DNA of 64,000 nucleotides from Rhizobium sp. Root1220 (GTDB lineage: Bacteria; Pseudomonadota; Alphaproteobacteria; Rhizobiales; Rhizobiaceae): contig NZ_LMDG01000001.1 in the NCBI RefSeq assembly GCF_001426265.1, positions 130,450-194,449 of the forward strand. The letters run 5' to 3'. Positions within the stretch are counted from its first letter, which is position 1, and each line of letters begins with the position of its first letter. Under the pieces are notes generated by a model. The model did no database searches. It saw only the letters and a list, made by a program, of their open reading frames with translations, and had not been told where the DNA came from. This document shows, piece after piece, positions 26,455 through 36,102 of the stretch. A program made the position numbers and the translations under genes.

Positions 26455-28080
26455 ATGAATGCCATCGTCGAACAACTGAAGAGCACAGCGGCTGCCACCA
26501 AGGCCACCGACATCCGCGCTGCATTTGGCGCCGATCCGCAGCGCTTCTCCCGCTTTACCGTGTCGCTCGACGACCTGTTGATGGACTATTCCAAGACCGC
26601 CGTAAACGACGAGATCCTGGCATTGCTGGTCAAGCTCGCTGAAACCGGCGGCGTCGAAGCCAAGCGCGACGAGATGTTTTCGGGCAAGGCGATCAATTTC
26701 ACCGAGAACCGCGCCGTCCTGCATACCGCCCTTCGCAACCGCTCCAACACGCCCGTTCTGGTTGACGGCAAGGATGTGATGCCCGAGGTCAACAGCGTGC
26801 TGGCCGCCATGGGCAAGTTTGCCGAAGGCGTTCGCTCCGGCGCGTTGAAGGGTGCCACCGGCAAACGGATTACCGACGTCGTCAATATCGGCATCGGCGG
26901 CTCGGACCTCGGCCCGGTCATGGCGACGCTGGCGCTCGCGCCCTTCCATGACGGCCCGCGCGCGCATTTCGTCTCCAACATCGACGGCGCTCACATTGCC
27001 GACACGCTGAAGCTGGTTCAACCGGAATCGACCCTGTTTATCGTGGCATCGAAGACCTTCACGACGATCGAGACGATGACAAACGCGCAGACCGCGCGCA
27101 AATTCATCGCCACGGCGCTTGGCGAGGCTGCGGTGCAGCACCATTTCGCAGCCGTATCAACGGCGCTAGAAAAGGTTGCCGCGTTCGGCATCGAGAGTGA
27201 CCGTGTCTTCGGCTTCTGGGATTGGGTCGGCGGGCGCTATTCGATCTGGTCCGCAATCGGGCTGCCTTTAATGATTGCCGTTGGGCCGAAGAATTTCGGC
27301 GAATTCCTCGATGGCGCGCATGCCGTCGATAACCACTTCCGTAAGACACCGATTACCAAGAACCTCCCGATGCTACTCGGCTTGATCGGCTTCTATCATC
27401 GCAATGTGCTCGGCTATGCCACCCGCGCGATCCTTCCATACGACCAGCGCCTTTCGCGCTTCCCGGCCTATCTTCAGCAGCTCGACATGGAATCAAACGG
27501 CAAGGGCGTGACGATCGACGGTACGCCTGTCGAAGGAAACTCCGGCCCCGTCGTCTGGGGTGAGCCCGGCACGAACGGTCAGCACGCCTTTTACCAGCTG
27601 ATACATCAGGGCACGAGCATCGTTCCGGCAGAGTTCATGATTGCGGCCAACGCCTTCGAACCCGATCTGGTTCACCAGCACCAGCTGCTGATGGCCAACG
27701 TCATTGCCCAGTCGGAAGCGCTGATGAAGGGCCGCACCTTCGCGGAGGCCAAGAAGCAGCTGACCGACAAGGGCATGGACGACAGACAAGCCGACTTTAT
27801 CGCACCGCACCGGGTCTTCACCGGCAACCGGCCATCGATCACCTTCGTCTATGACAAGCTGACGCCTTACGCGCTTGGACGCCTGATCGCCCTTTACGAG
27901 CATCGCGTCTTCGTCGAGGGTGTGCTTTTCCGTATCAACTCCTTCGATCAGTGGGGGGTCGAGCTTGGAAAGGAACTGGCGACGGGATTGCTGCCCGTTA
28001 TCGAAGGCAAGGAAAGCGCTGCGGGCCACGACTCATCAACGCAGGGTCTTGTTGCGGCCTTGGCAAGCCTCGCCCGTTAA
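26455..28080 (+). CDS. pgi: Glucose-6-phosphate isomerase
   Basis: A 541-residue enzyme of normal length starting behind AAAGGAGCC. Family signatures are [12 protein letters not shown] near residue 143, [12 protein letters not shown] (about 260-271), Q-L-D-M-E-S-N-G-K (about 342) and [12 protein letters not shown]. It interconverts glucose 6-phosphate and fructose 6-phosphate in the cytoplasm. This links the fructose import and phosphorylation genes elsewhere in the window to the Entner-Doudoroff and pentose phosphate routes. Confidence 0.96.
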   Translation: MNAIVEQLKSTAAATKATDIRAAFGADPQRFSRFTVSLDDLLMDYSKTAVNDEILALLVKLAETGGVEAKRDEMFSGKAINFTENRAVLHTALRNRSNTPVLVDGKDVMPEVNSVLAAMGKFAEGVRSGALKGATGKRITDVVNIGIGGSDLGPVMATLALAPFHDGPRAHFVSNIDGAHIADTLKLVQPESTLFIVASKTFTTIETMTNAQTARKFIATALGEAAVQHHFAAVSTALEKVAAFGIESDRVFGFWDWVGGRYSIWSAIGLPLMIAVGPKNFGEFLDGAHAVDNHFRKTPITKNLPMLLGLIGFYHRNVLGYATRAILPYDQRLSRFPAYLQQLDMESNGKGVTIDGTPVEGNSGPVVWGEPGTNGQHAFYQLIHQGTSIVPAEFMIAANAFEPDLVHQHQLLMANVIAQSEALMKGRTFAEAKKQLTDKGMDDRQADFIAPHRVFTGNRPSITFVYDKLTPYALGRLIALYEHRVFVEGVLFRINSFDQWGVELGKELATGLLPVIEGKESAAGHDSSTQGLVAALASLAR

Positions 28081-28096
28081 GAGGCAAGACGAAAGC

Positions 28097-28120
28097 AAGC
28101 TCCCGCAGCCGCGGGAGCTT
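28097..28120 (+). terminator. Hairpin after pgi
   Basis: AAGCTCCCGC (28097-28106) and GCGGGAGCTT (28111-28120) form a perfect 10-bp stem with a 4-base loop, 16 bases after the pgi stop. There is no T-run, so it may act as an mRNA 3' end or a weak terminator. Confidence 0.6.
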
Positions 28121-28164
28121 GGAGAACGGTGATGCAGACATTGCGTCCCTGTTCCAGTGATCCC

Positions 28165-28191
28165 CCTCCAATTGCTAGTGGCCATTGGAGG
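28165..28191. repeat. Second hairpin between the convergent pgi and ppk2 genes
   Basis: CCTCCAAT (28165-28172) pairs with ATTGGAGG (28184-28191) around an 11-base loop. It may be the end structure of the leftward ppk2 transcript. No T-run supports true termination. Confidence 0.4.
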
Positions 28192-28249
28192 TGTTGCTCG
28201 GATGGACGAGGGCGCGTTTAACGCGTCAGTGGCTGCGCAACCGTGCCTC

Positions 28250-29167
28250 TCAGTATTTCGACGGCACGTAGAGCTCCGGAGGCAGGACCTTCCGCTCGTA
28301 GTCCGGATTGAACACGCGCTCCGGAAGAGCGATATCCTCATGCGGGACGTCCTCGTAGGGGAACTGTTTCAGCAAATGATCGATGCAGTTCAGGCGGGCA
28401 CGCTTCTTGTCGTTGCCCTCGACGATATGCCACGGCGCCTCCGGAATGTTCGTGCGCGCAAAGGTCTCCTCCTTCGCCTTCGTATAGTTTTCCCAGCGGA
28501 CGCGCGACTCCAGATCCATCGGCGAAAGCTTCCACTGTTTCAGCGGATCGTGAATGCGCACGAGGAAGCGCAACTGCTGCTCTTCGTCGGTGATGGAGAA
28601 CCAGTATTTAACAAGACGGATGCCAGAGCGTACGAGCATCCGCTCGAACTCGGGAACGTCGTGGAAAAACTGCGAAACCTGGTCTTCGCTCGCAAATCCC
28701 ATAACCCGCTCGACGCCGGACCTGTTGTACCAGGACCTGTCGAACAGCACGATCTCGCCCCCCGCCGGCAGATGCGGCACATAACGCTGAAAATACCATT
28801 GCGACTTCTCGCGGTCGGAGGGTGCAGGCAATGCGACCACGCGGGCGACGCGCGGATTGAGCCTCTGGGTGATCCGCTTGATCACCCCTCCCTTGCCGGC
28901 TGAATCGCGGCCCTCGAAAATCACGACGACCTTTTCCTTGTGGTAGGTCACCCAGTCCTGAAGCCGGATCAGCTCGGCCTGGAGGCTGAGCAGCGCGCGG
29001 AAATAATCGATGCGGGGCATCGCGGCCGGATGCGCCTTGCGATAGATTTTCCGGATTTCGTCCGAAAGAGCCGGCTCCGACAACTCGAGCTCGTAGTCCT
29101 CATCCAGGGTGTCGGCCAGTTCAGCTTCAAGCCAATCGGACGGAGGTGCGCCGTGTATGATAGTCAT
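28250..29167 (-). CDS. ppk2: Polyphosphate kinase 2
   Basis: The start at 29167 is chosen for AAGGGAGACGAG just upstream. The 305-residue protein is a single-domain PPK2: Walker A E-G-R-D-S-A-G-K-G-G near residue 90, the lid/Walker B region V-L-F-D-R-S-W-Y-N-R-S-G-V-E-R near 140, and Y-W-F-S-I-T-D-E-E-Q. Such class I enzymes phosphorylate GDP or ADP from polyphosphate (or make polyphosphate from them) in the cytoplasm. It is convergent with pgi. Confidence 0.93.
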   Translation of the reverse strand: MTIIHGAPPSDWLEAELADTLDEDYELELSEPALSDEIRKIYRKAHPAAMPRIDYFRALLSLQAELIRLQDWVTYHKEKVVVIFEGRDSAGKGGVIKRITQRLNPRVARVVALPAPSDREKSQWYFQRYVPHLPAGGEIVLFDRSWYNRSGVERVMGFASEDQVSQFFHDVPEFERMLVRSGIRLVKYWFSITDEEQQLRFLVRIHDPLKQWKLSPMDLESRVRWENYTKAKEETFARTNIPEAPWHIVEGNDKKRARLNCIDHLLKQFPYEDVPHEDIALPERVFNPDYERKVLPPELYVPSKY

Positions 29168-29442
29168 CTCGTCTCCCTTTTGCGCCCCGCGAGGCAAATA
29201 GCCCGGGCGTGTTGGCCCGCATAGTTATAGCTGCCTTCCGAATTAAGCCCAGAGCATGAAGCTCTCGTGACACTGCCGAAGGTCAAGAGCATCTGGAATT
29301 TCGCGGTATTTCTTCTTCCAATGACGCCGTTGCATCCAAGCTTCCATTTGGCCAAGTATAGCAGCGGCGCAGGGCTTTCCCTACGATGTCGAAATGCGGT
29401 GTCGCCAATCGTCATTCTCCGAATGGCTTTCGAGAGGATCGG

Positions 29443-30246
29443 ATGAACGTGACAGACGACGAACTTGTGAAATTCGATGCGCACGGTGCAGCACCTTTGC
29501 CTCAGACCGGAAGGGAAGGCTTCGTCGAAAATGCGGGCGGGCGGATCTGGCACGCGACCTATGGATCCGGGCCGGCGGTGATCCTGCTGCATGGCGGGCT
29601 CGGCAATAGCGGAAACTGGGGGCATCAAATCGCCGCACTGGTGGCATCGGGCTGGCAGGTGGTGGTCATTGACTGCCGCGGGCATGGCCGCAGTACGCGC
29701 GATGAGCAACCGTTCAGCTACGAGCTCATGGCCTCGGACGTACTTGCAGTCATGGACCAGCTGGAGATCGAGAGGGCTGCGCTTATCGGCTGGAGCGATG
29801 GTGCCTGTACGGCGCTCATCCTCGCCGACCAGCAGCCGCACCGGGTCTCCGGCGTCTTCTTCTTCGCCTGCTGCATGGATCCGAGCGGCACGAAACCATT
29901 CGTTGCAACGCCGGTCATCGACCGTTGCTTCAGCCGCCACAGGAAGGACTATGCCGCGCTGTCGGCAACGCCCGATCAGTTCGACGCCTTTGTTGAAGAT
30001 GTAAGCCGGATGATGGCGACGGAGCCCAATTATTCGGCGAACGATCTTGAGGGCATCAAGGTGCCGGTCGCCGTGGTTCTAGGGGACGGAGACGAGTTCA
30101 TCAAGCGGGAGCATATCGACTACATCGCAGGTGCGATACCAGATGCGCGGCTGATCATCCTGCCCGGGGTCAGTCACTTTGCGCCGCTGCAGCGACCCGA
30201 GCACTTCAATCGCGAAGTGCTCGGATTTCTCGATAGGATATCCTGA
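29443..30246 (+). CDS. Alpha/beta hydrolase
   Basis: A 267-residue hydrolase starting at ATG 29443 behind GAGAGGATCGG; the extension to 29386 lacks a ribosome site. The oxyanion motif L-L-H-G-G-L-G-N near residue 50, the nucleophile elbow G-W-S-D-G near residue 125, an acidic residue in V-L-G-D-G-D-E-F and the catalytic His in G-V-S-H-F-A are all present. The family includes esterases and peroxidase-like hydrolases; the substrate is unknown. It ends 3 bases from the convergent kinase gene. Confidence 0.87.
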   Translation: MNVTDDELVKFDAHGAAPLPQTGREGFVENAGGRIWHATYGSGPAVILLHGGLGNSGNWGHQIAALVASGWQVVVIDCRGHGRSTRDEQPFSYELMASDVLAVMDQLEIERAALIGWSDGACTALILADQQPHRVSGVFFFACCMDPSGTKPFVATPVIDRCFSRHRKDYAALSATPDQFDAFVEDVSRMMATEPNYSANDLEGIKVPVAVVLGDGDEFIKREHIDYIAGAIPDARLIILPGVSHFAPLQRPEHFNREVLGFLDRIS

Positions 30247-30249
30247 ACC

Positions 30250-31176
30250 TCAGAGGCCGATTTCACGCGCCCACGGCGGGTTGGCACCCGCGCGGGAAAC
30301 AGTGACGGCAGCTGCCTTGGCACCCAGCGAAAGCGCGTTCTGCAGCGCCGTTTCGTCGAGGGAGGCAACCTGTGCCTTGGTCAGCAGGTTGTCCATCTTC
30401 AGCGACGCGAGCACGCCGGCATCGAAGGTGTCGCCGGCACCCACAGTATCGACCACGGTGACGCGCTGGCTGGGAACCGTGACCTTTCGATCCCTGGTAT
30501 AGCCGGATGCCCCCTCGGCACCCTTGGTGATGACGACCAGCTTCGCGCCATGCTGCAGCCAGTAGGCGGCCAGATCGTCATGGCTGCCCTCCAAACCGAA
30601 CCAGTCCAGATCCTCATCGGAGAATTTCAGAATGTCGGACTTGGACGCCATGCGCTTGATGCGCGCCATGTGGGCCTCCTTGTTCTTGATGAAGCCGGGG
30701 CGGATGTTCGGATCCAGCGAGATGACGCGTTTGTCGGCTTCGCGGTCGAGCAGGGCCTCGTAGGTTTCGCCGCAGGGACTTGGAATAAGACTGATCGCGC
30801 CGAAATGAAGGGCCTCGCAATCGTCACCAAGCGTCGGCAGATCATCCGTGGTAATCATACGGCCGGCGGTGCCCTCGTCGTAGAAGGCATAGGTCGCCTG
30901 GCCGTTGACCAGCTTGACGAAGGCAACCGTCGAAGGACGTGGCGTAATGGCACAAAGGCTGAAATCGACGTTGCTGGCAACCAGCGTCTCACGCAGTATT
31001 TCGCCCATCATGTCATCGGCAATGCCGGTGAAGAAGGCGGTAGGCACACCAAGCCGACCGAGCGCGATCGCCGTGTTGAAGATCGCACCCCCGGCATAGG
31101 GCGCAAAGCCCTTTTCTCCGAGAGTCGTCTCCCGCGGCAGCATGTCGATCAACGCTTCGCCACAGCACAAAATCAT
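30250..31176 (-). CDS. PfkB-family carbohydrate kinase (fructokinase-like)
   Basis: The start at ATG 31176 follows GGGAGACGGAC. The 308-residue ribokinase-fold protein has the PfkB entry motif L-C-C-G-E-A-L-I-D-M, the substrate G-G-A-I-F-N-T-A-I-A-L-G-R-L-G, and the catalytic G-A-G-D-T-F-D-A-G near residue 250 with its Asp base. This matches rhizobial fructokinases that make fructose 6-phosphate from fructose. It follows pyrE by 92 bases on the same strand. With the frc importer at 39-42 kb and pgi at 26 kb, a role in fructose use is likely. Confidence 0.87.
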   Translation of the reverse strand: MILCCGEALIDMLPRETTLGEKGFAPYAGGAIFNTAIALGRLGVPTAFFTGIADDMMGEILRETLVASNVDFSLCAITPRPSTVAFVKLVNGQATYAFYDEGTAGRMITTDDLPTLGDDCEALHFGAISLIPSPCGETYEALLDREADKRVISLDPNIRPGFIKNKEAHMARIKRMASKSDILKFSDEDLDWFGLEGSHDDLAAYWLQHGAKLVVITKGAEGASGYTRDRKVTVPSQRVTVVDTVGAGDTFDAGVLASLKMDNLLTKAQVASLDETALQNALSLGAKAAAVTVSRAGANPPWAREIGL

Positions 31177-31268
31177 GTCCGTCTCCCAACGCATCGCTAT
31201 TTTCGATAGGCAAATCGATTAGATAATTTCGTGGCAAAAAGCAAAGTGCCACGTCTCTCATACGGGCT

Positions 31269-31958
31269 TTAAAGTGACGAGACGCCGCCGTTGCGGCCGG
31301 ACCAGGCGAGAGGTGCGTCGAGGAAGGCCTCTACTTCACTCAGTGTCTTCTCGTCGAAAAGCTTCTGCGCCTTGGCAACCGCCAGAACGTCCCGCCAAGT
31401 GGCGATGTAGTGGAGTTTGACCTTGCCGTCGGCAAAACGCAGCGCACCCTCGTCAAATATGCCGTAGTAAAAGAGCGCGATACCATGATCAACGACGCCG
31501 CCGGCAGCGCGAATCGCATCGATGAACTTGAACATGCTGCCGCCGGCCGTCGTCAGGTCCTCGATGACGAGAACCCGCGACCCCTCTGGCATGTTGCCCT
31601 CGATCTGCGCGTTGCGACCGTGCCCCTTCGGCTGCTTGCGGACATAGATCATCGGCAAGCTGAGGCGATCGGCAAGGAGTGCGGCAAAGGGAATGCCCGC
31701 GGTTTCGCCTCCGGCGATACAGTCGAACTGCTCGAAACCTGCGTCACGCAGCACGACACTGGCAGCGAAGTCCATCACCGTCGAGCGGATGCGGGGGAAG
31801 GAGAGCAGCTTGCGGCAATCGATGTAGACCGGGCTCGCCATGCCGGAAGCAAACTTGTAAGGCTGCGCGGCATTGAAATGAACCGCCTTGATCTCCCAGA
31901 GCATTTTAGCCACCAGTTCTGCCATGACGGTACGGTCGGTGAATGTTGTCTGGATCAT
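31269..31958 (-). CDS. pyrE: Orotate phosphoribosyltransferase
   Basis: A 229-residue enzyme with the PRPP loop [13 protein letters not shown] near residues 129-141, and A-G-G-E-T-A-G-I-P and K-Q-P-K-G-H-G, all standard in OPRTase. It joins orotate to PRPP, giving OMP in pyrimidine synthesis. The start follows GGAGAGAACG. pyrC lies 6 kb away in the same orientation. Confidence 0.95.
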   Translation of the reverse strand: MIQTTFTDRTVMAELVAKMLWEIKAVHFNAAQPYKFASGMASPVYIDCRKLLSFPRIRSTVMDFAASVVLRDAGFEQFDCIAGGETAGIPFAALLADRLSLPMIYVRKQPKGHGRNAQIEGNMPEGSRVLVIEDLTTAGGSMFKFIDAIRAAGGVVDHGIALFYYGIFDEGALRFADGKVKLHYIATWRDVLAVAKAQKLFDEKTLSEVEAFLDAPLAWSGRNGGVSSL

Positions 31959-32167
31959 CGTTCTCTCCTTCGGCCAAATTTATCGGCCAATAGCAGCAAC
32001 CGCAGCAAGTTTCCACAACGGCAAGCAACTTGCGACGACGGAACGACCACTAGCCGACCCGGTCAGACCGGGAAGACGGAGGCGAGGCGATCCGCCTGCC
32101 TGGAATGCCCCAATACTTTCAGCTATTTGCGCTTGCTTAGCGGCACAGCAGCGATATCGTGGCGCGC

Positions 32168-33439
32168 ATGGAACACGTCGAAGTTTTCCGCCGTCTCGGT
32201 GTTGCGCTTGCCATCGGTCTGCTCGTCGGCGTCGAACGAGGCTGGACGGAACGCGACGTGCGGGCAGGCGGGCGAACCGCTGGCGTCCGCACCTTCGGAC
32301 TCACCGGCTTTCTCGGCGGCGTCGTCGGCACGCTGCAGTCGATGACAGGTCCGCTTTTGCCGGCCACAATCGCCGCCTTGCTCGGCCTCGTCTACATTGC
32401 GGGCAAATGGCAGGAAGCGATCGAGGACAAGGACTACGGCATCACCACGATCGTTGCCGCGCTCGCGGTGTTCGCACTTGGTGTGCTGGCAGCTGTCGGC
32501 GATCTCGTAACCGCCGGTGCCGGCGCGGTGGCAATGACGGTGGTTCTTGCAGCGCGCACCAGCCTGCATGGCTTTCTGGAGGGACTGACCTGGGTCGAGC
32601 TTCGTTCTGCGCTGGTGCTGCTTGCCATGACCATCATCGCACTGCCGCTGCTGCCCGACAAGGCTCTCGACCCATGGGGAGCGCTCAACCCCTATCTGCT
32701 GTGGCTCCTGACGATCACTATCGCGGCCCTGTCCTTTGCTGGATATGTGGCCATCCGCCTGATGGGTGTGAGCCGCGGCGTGCTGCTCGCGGGTGCTGCT
32801 GGCGGGCTCGTCTCTTCCACTGCATTGACACTCTCCTTCGCCCGCTATTCGATCGAAGCGCCGCAGGGCGCTCGGCATCTGGCGGCGGGCGCTGCCATTG
32901 CCGGAGCCCTTTCCCTGACACGCGTCCTGGTCATTGCCAGCGCCTTCTCGTTCACGATGTTCGCACCGCTTGCTTCCGCACTGGTCCCGGCGATCATCGG
33001 CTTGCTCGCCGTCGGGCTGCTTGCGGTCTGGCATTCCAAAACTGCGACGCAAGCGCCTGAAATCAGGCTGAAAAACCCGTTCGAGCTGCGGACCGTCATC
33101 TCCTTTGCCCTGTTGCTCGGCATCGTCAGCCTCGTGTCGAAGATGGCTATCGGCTACATCGGACCTTCCGCGCTCTTCGTCGTGGCGGCGATTTCAGGCA
33201 TCGTCGACGTCGATGCGATCACGCTCTCGACCGCACGTCTCGCTAACGCTGTAATCGACGTGAAGACGGCGACAGATGTCATCCTGATCGCCGTCACGGT
33301 CAACATGATGACGAAGGCGGCGCTCGCCTTTACCGCCGGCCGTCGGGAATATGCCACGGCGCTTGCCGGGGCATCCGCCGTGGCGGTCGCACTTGGAGCC
33401 ATTGGCCTGGTCGCAATGCGCAGCTTCCTGCCGGCCTAA
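32168..33439 (+). CDS. MgtC-like / DUF4010 membrane protein
   Basis: A 423-residue integral membrane protein; GTG at 32159 is an alternative start. The first part (about 1-135) resembles MgtC/SapB: L-A-I-G-L-L-V-G-V-E-R-G-W, T-A-G-V-R-T-F-G-L-T-G-F-L-G and D-Y-G-I-T-T-I-V-A-A-L. The rest is DUF4010, with about eight hydrophobic segments and G-I-V-D-V-D-A-I-T-L-S. MgtC domains act in magnesium limitation and virulence, but DUF4010 fusions have no established function. It is divergent from pyrE. Confidence 0.85.
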   Translation: MEHVEVFRRLGVALAIGLLVGVERGWTERDVRAGGRTAGVRTFGLTGFLGGVVGTLQSMTGPLLPATIAALLGLVYIAGKWQEAIEDKDYGITTIVAALAVFALGVLAAVGDLVTAGAGAVAMTVVLAARTSLHGFLEGLTWVELRSALVLLAMTIIALPLLPDKALDPWGALNPYLLWLLTITIAALSFAGYVAIRLMGVSRGVLLAGAAGGLVSSTALTLSFARYSIEAPQGARHLAAGAAIAGALSLTRVLVIASAFSFTMFAPLASALVPAIIGLLAVGLLAVWHSKTATQAPEIRLKNPFELRTVISFALLLGIVSLVSKMAIGYIGPSALFVVAAISGIVDVDAITLSTARLANAVIDVKTATDVILIAVTVNMMTKAALAFTAGRREYATALAGASAVAVALGAIGLVAMRSFLPA

Positions 33440-33483
33440 GCCAGCTTAGACCAAGTCGCAGCTTGGCCCGGCTGCGAACAGGC

Positions 33484-34122
33484 CTACGACAGTCGGCAGA
33501 CATCGGCGGGCAGCATCCGCTGATATAGCGCGATTGTGGCCCGTCCAGCCGCATCGTCCAGAGAATTAGCATAGCGGACCGCTGCGGCGAGAAGCTGCAT
33601 GGTGAGCCTTGCAATAGCCAGGAGCTCGTCCTTGCCACGTGTCGGCTCCAGCCGTCCGAGAACGGAAAACAGCGCCTGGGCATGAAACTCCATGTCGCCG
33701 GCATCGATCTCCTGCAGCATCCGGTCAGCCTGGGTGGCGATCCAGATATCTCGCATCACGGGCTCCTGGCGGAAAAAATCGTAGTACTCGTCAGCGATAT
33801 TGCAGAGCGCCTGCCGCAGCGTCCCCGCATCCGTCACCTTCGCGAGCTCGGACTCAACGCATTCCCTGCCCTGTTCATTGAAGCGCTCGGCGAGCGTGCG
33901 AACAATCGCGCTCTTGTCCGGAAAATACTGGTAAAGCGCACCAAAGGACAATTCAGCCTTTTCAACGATCTCACTCATCTTCAGCGCATCGCTTCCGTTT
34001 TTCTCGATGAGCTCGGCGGCAACGGAAAGGATCTTCTCGAAACGATCTCGCCCACGCTGCTGCTGCGGAATTCGACGCGCTTCCGATCGTCCTTTGCGCG
34101 GTTCGACGACCTGCTCAGCCAT
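33484..34122 (-). CDS. TetR-family transcriptional regulator
   Basis: A 212-residue regulator from ATG 34122 (GGAGGATGG upstream). The N-terminal helix-turn-helix is at about 22-68: R-D-R-F-E-K-I-L-S-V-A-A, then M-S-E-I-V-E-K-A-E-L-S-F-G-A-L-Y-Q-Y-F-P-D-K. The C-terminal ligand domain is unique, as usual. It is divergent from an NmrA-like oxidoreductase. Two near-identical half-sites in the 93-base gap suggest that it represses that operon and itself until a ligand is bound. Confidence 0.92.
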   Translation of the reverse strand: MAEQVVEPRKGRSEARRIPQQQRGRDRFEKILSVAAELIEKNGSDALKMSEIVEKAELSFGALYQYFPDKSAIVRTLAERFNEQGRECVESELAKVTDAGTLRQALCNIADEYYDFFRQEPVMRDIWIATQADRMLQEIDAGDMEFHAQALFSVLGRLEPTRGKDELLAIARLTMQLLAAAVRYANSLDDAAGRATIALYQRMLPADVCRLS

Positions 34123-34151
34123 TCCATCCTCCAAATTTCAGTTGACGAACA

Positions 34152-34194
34152 AAATAAGAGAGTTTATCACATTTTGCAAATAGGAGACTTTCTC
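34152..34194. promoter_or_regulatory. Tandem TetR operator between divergent genes
   Basis: AAATAAGAGAGTTTATC (34152-34168) and AAATAGGAGACTTTCTC (34178-34194) match at 14 of 17 positions and are 26 bases apart. The outer arms AAAATAAGAGA and TCTCTTGTTTT are also complementary at 10 of 11 positions. The site sits between the TetR start (34122) and the oxidoreductase start (34216), so it is a likely autoregulatory operator. Confidence 0.65.
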
Positions 34195-34215
34195 TTGTTT
34201 TGGAGGAGAACGGAT

Positions 34216-35040
34216 ATGCAGAATCGCGAAATCGTTTTGGTCGGCGGCGCAGGAAAGACCGGAAGCCGGGTGGCGGCACGACTTAGGGAGCGCGGCATCA
34301 ACCACCGCTTCGCGTCACGATCCAGCGTTCCAAAATTCGATTGGGAGGACCGAGCGACATGGCCGGGCGCGCTCGCGGGAGCCACCAGCGCCTATGTGAC
34401 TTTTCAGCCCGACGTCGCCGTTGCATGGGCCGCGGATGCCATCCGCACTATCGCCGGCGCAGCCCTCGAATGCGGCCTGCAGCATATCGTCCTGTTGTCC
34501 GGTCGCGGAGAGGAAGGCGCACAGCGCAGCGAGGAGGCTCTGAAGGCATCGGGCATCGGCTACACGATCCTGCGCGCCTCGTGGTCCTGCCAGAATTTCA
34601 GTGAAGGGATTTTTGCAGGTTCAATCGCCACGGGACAGCTTGCCTTGCCTGTCGGCGAGATGAGGGAACCGTTCGTCGACGCCGACGATATCGCAGATGC
34701 AGCAGTCGCCGCGCTCGTCGATCCGCGCCACGTCGGGAAGACCTATGAGCTTACAGGTGCCCACTCGATCACATTCCGGGAAGCGGTGGGGGAGATCGCC
34801 AGAGCCTGCGGTAGACCGATCGCCTATCGGGAAATATCGATGGCAGAGTTCAAGGTGGATCTCTCCTCGGCGGGTGTGCCCGACGAAAGCATAGCTTTTC
34901 TCGAACAGCTGTTCGGTCAGACTCTCGATGGTCGCAACTCGAATCCCACAGAAGGCGTCGCAGAGATACTTGGCCGACCGGCAAGAGCCTTCAGCTTCTA
35001 TGCAGACGAAGCGGCCGCAGCTGGTGCCTGGAGGACATGA
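34216..35040 (+). CDS. NmrA-like NAD(P)-binding oxidoreductase
   Basis: The real start is ATG 34216 behind TGGAGGAGAA; the frame is open from 33682 only because it runs antisense to the TetR gene. The 274-residue protein has the Rossmann motif V-G-G-A-G-K-T-G-S-R-V near residue 8, H-I-V-L-L-S-G-R-G and R-A-S-W-S-C-Q-N-F, as in NmrA/ergot-alkaloid AgnL-type atypical short-chain proteins. Activity is unknown. It is coupled to the next gene (ATGA overlap) and is probably repressed by the divergent TetR protein. Confidence 0.87.
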   Translation: MQNREIVLVGGAGKTGSRVAARLRERGINHRFASRSSVPKFDWEDRATWPGALAGATSAYVTFQPDVAVAWAADAIRTIAGAALECGLQHIVLLSGRGEEGAQRSEEALKASGIGYTILRASWSCQNFSEGIFAGSIATGQLALPVGEMREPFVDADDIADAAVAALVDPRHVGKTYELTGAHSITFREAVGEIARACGRPIAYREISMAEFKVDLSSAGVPDESIAFLEQLFGQTLDGRNSNPTEGVAEILGRPARAFSFYADEAAAAGAWRT

Positions 35041-35525
35041 CGATGGCGACCATGCTCACCATCGCACTCACAGCCGCAGCAATCGGCAGCGGCCTGGTTG
35101 CCGGCATCTTCTTTGCCTTTTCCACCTTCGTCATGTCGGCCCTATCCCGTCTTCCGACCGAGCAGGGAATTGCGGCGATGAACTCGATCAACGTGACGAT
35201 CGTACGGTCGCCTTTCATGCTGCTTTTCATTCCAACGGCGATTCTCTGCGTCGGGATCGCCACGCTTGCCGTTCTGAACTGGCGCGCGCCCGCCAGCGTG
35301 TGGCTACTGGCGGGCGCAGCAAGCTATGTTTTCGGATCCTTCATCCCGACCATCGCCTTCAACGTGCCACTCAACGACGCGCTTGCAAGAGCAAGCGGAA
35401 ACGGTGCCGACGCAGCGGCGCTGTGGGCGGTGTATGTGAAGGATTGGACATGGTGGAACCACGTCAGGACGGCGGGCTCGCTTCTCGCATCCGTCGCTTT
35501 CGTCCGAGCCCTTATCGTTGGCTGA
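35037..35525 (+). CDS. DUF1772 membrane protein (anthrone oxygenase-like)
   Basis: A 162-residue membrane protein with four hydrophobic segments. The start is ATG 35037, overlapping the previous stop, or ATG 35043, better spaced from GGAGG. Conserved features are G-L-V-A-G-I-F-F-A-F-S near residue 20, N-V-P-L-N-D-A-L and W-T-W-W-N-H-V-R-T, which carries the conserved His-Arg. The domain is related to fungal anthrone oxygenases, but its role in bacteria is unproven. It forms an operon with the NmrA-like protein. Confidence 0.85.
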   Translation: MTMATMLTIALTAAAIGSGLVAGIFFAFSTFVMSALSRLPTEQGIAAMNSINVTIVRSPFMLLFIPTAILCVGIATLAVLNWRAPASVWLLAGAASYVFGSFIPTIAFNVPLNDALARASGNGADAAALWAVYVKDWTWWNHVRTAGSLLASVAFVRALIVG

Positions 35526-35528
35526 CGA

Positions 35529-35557
35529 TTGGTGGGGGAGACGCATCGCCCCGCCAA
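35529..35557. terminator. Weak bidirectional hairpin between convergent genes
   Basis: TTGGTGGGG (35529-35537) pairs with CCCCGCCAA (35549-35557) through nine base pairs, one of them G-T. It lies in the 37 bases between two convergent stop codons. No T-run is present. Confidence 0.4.
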
Positions 35558-35562
35558 CACGA

Positions 35563-36102
35563 TCACGTTCGCTCGCAGAAGGTCAGGCGATTGTTGAACG
35601 GGTCGATGACTTCCATCTCCAGCCCCCAAGGCGCTTCCCGGACACCCGGCTTCATGTATCGATACTGCTTCGCGGCAAGCTCGGCCTGGAACGCGCGGAC
35701 ACCGGTTACGGGCACGAAAGCCCGGGCGCCGGGGCTGGCATCGCCCGAGTGCTCACTGAGGTGCAGCAGCAGTCCGCTGCGTGAGACCTGGCAATAGAGC
35801 GGGAATTGGTCGCCGAAGCGATGCTCCCAATCCAACGCAAAGCCGAGAAAGCCGCAGTAGAATTCCTTCGTCTTGTCTACGTCGAAGATGCGGAAGATCG
35901 GGATCGGCGGCTGAATGGCAATCGCGGATGGGATCGCTGCGTGCGCCTCATCAAGCTTTGAAGACAGGATGTTCCATTGATCGAAGCCGAACTGGCGGGC
36001 CACGATCTCCAGGGTTTCGCTGTGGGTGAGAGAAATATCGCGGCTTGCAAGAACCTGTCGCAGGGCCTTGGCCATAAGTTTGGCATCGCGAAAATCGCGC
36101 AT
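35563..36102 (-). CDS. Glyoxalase-related VOC protein (bleomycin-resistance-like fold)
   Basis: The start at ATG 36102 follows GGAAGGAATT; the extension to 36213 has no ribosome site. The 179-residue protein has an N-terminal helical segment (about 1-60: A-K-A-L-R-Q-V-L ... F-G-F-D-Q-W-N-I-L-S-S-K-L-D) of the glyoxalase-related family. A single VOC domain follows (about 68-178) with F-R-I-F-D-V-D-K-T-K-E-F-Y-C-G-F-L-G-F and the closing E-V-I-D-P-F-N-N-R-L-T-F. It may bind or sequester a small molecule. No substrate can be assigned. Confidence 0.82.
   Translation of the reverse strand: MRDFRDAKLMAKALRQVLASRDISLTHSETLEIVARQFGFDQWNILSSKLDEAHAAIPSAIAIQPPIPIFRIFDVDKTKEFYCGFLGFALDWEHRFGDQFPLYCQVSRSGLLLHLSEHSGDASPGARAFVPVTGVRAFQAELAAKQYRYMKPGVREAPWGLEMEVIDPFNNRLTFCERT

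Noticed and set aside
33682..34215. Upstream part of the long frame containing the NmrA-like gene
   Set aside because: Antisense to the TetR regulator; a strong ribosome site and the Rossmann motif place the start at 34216.
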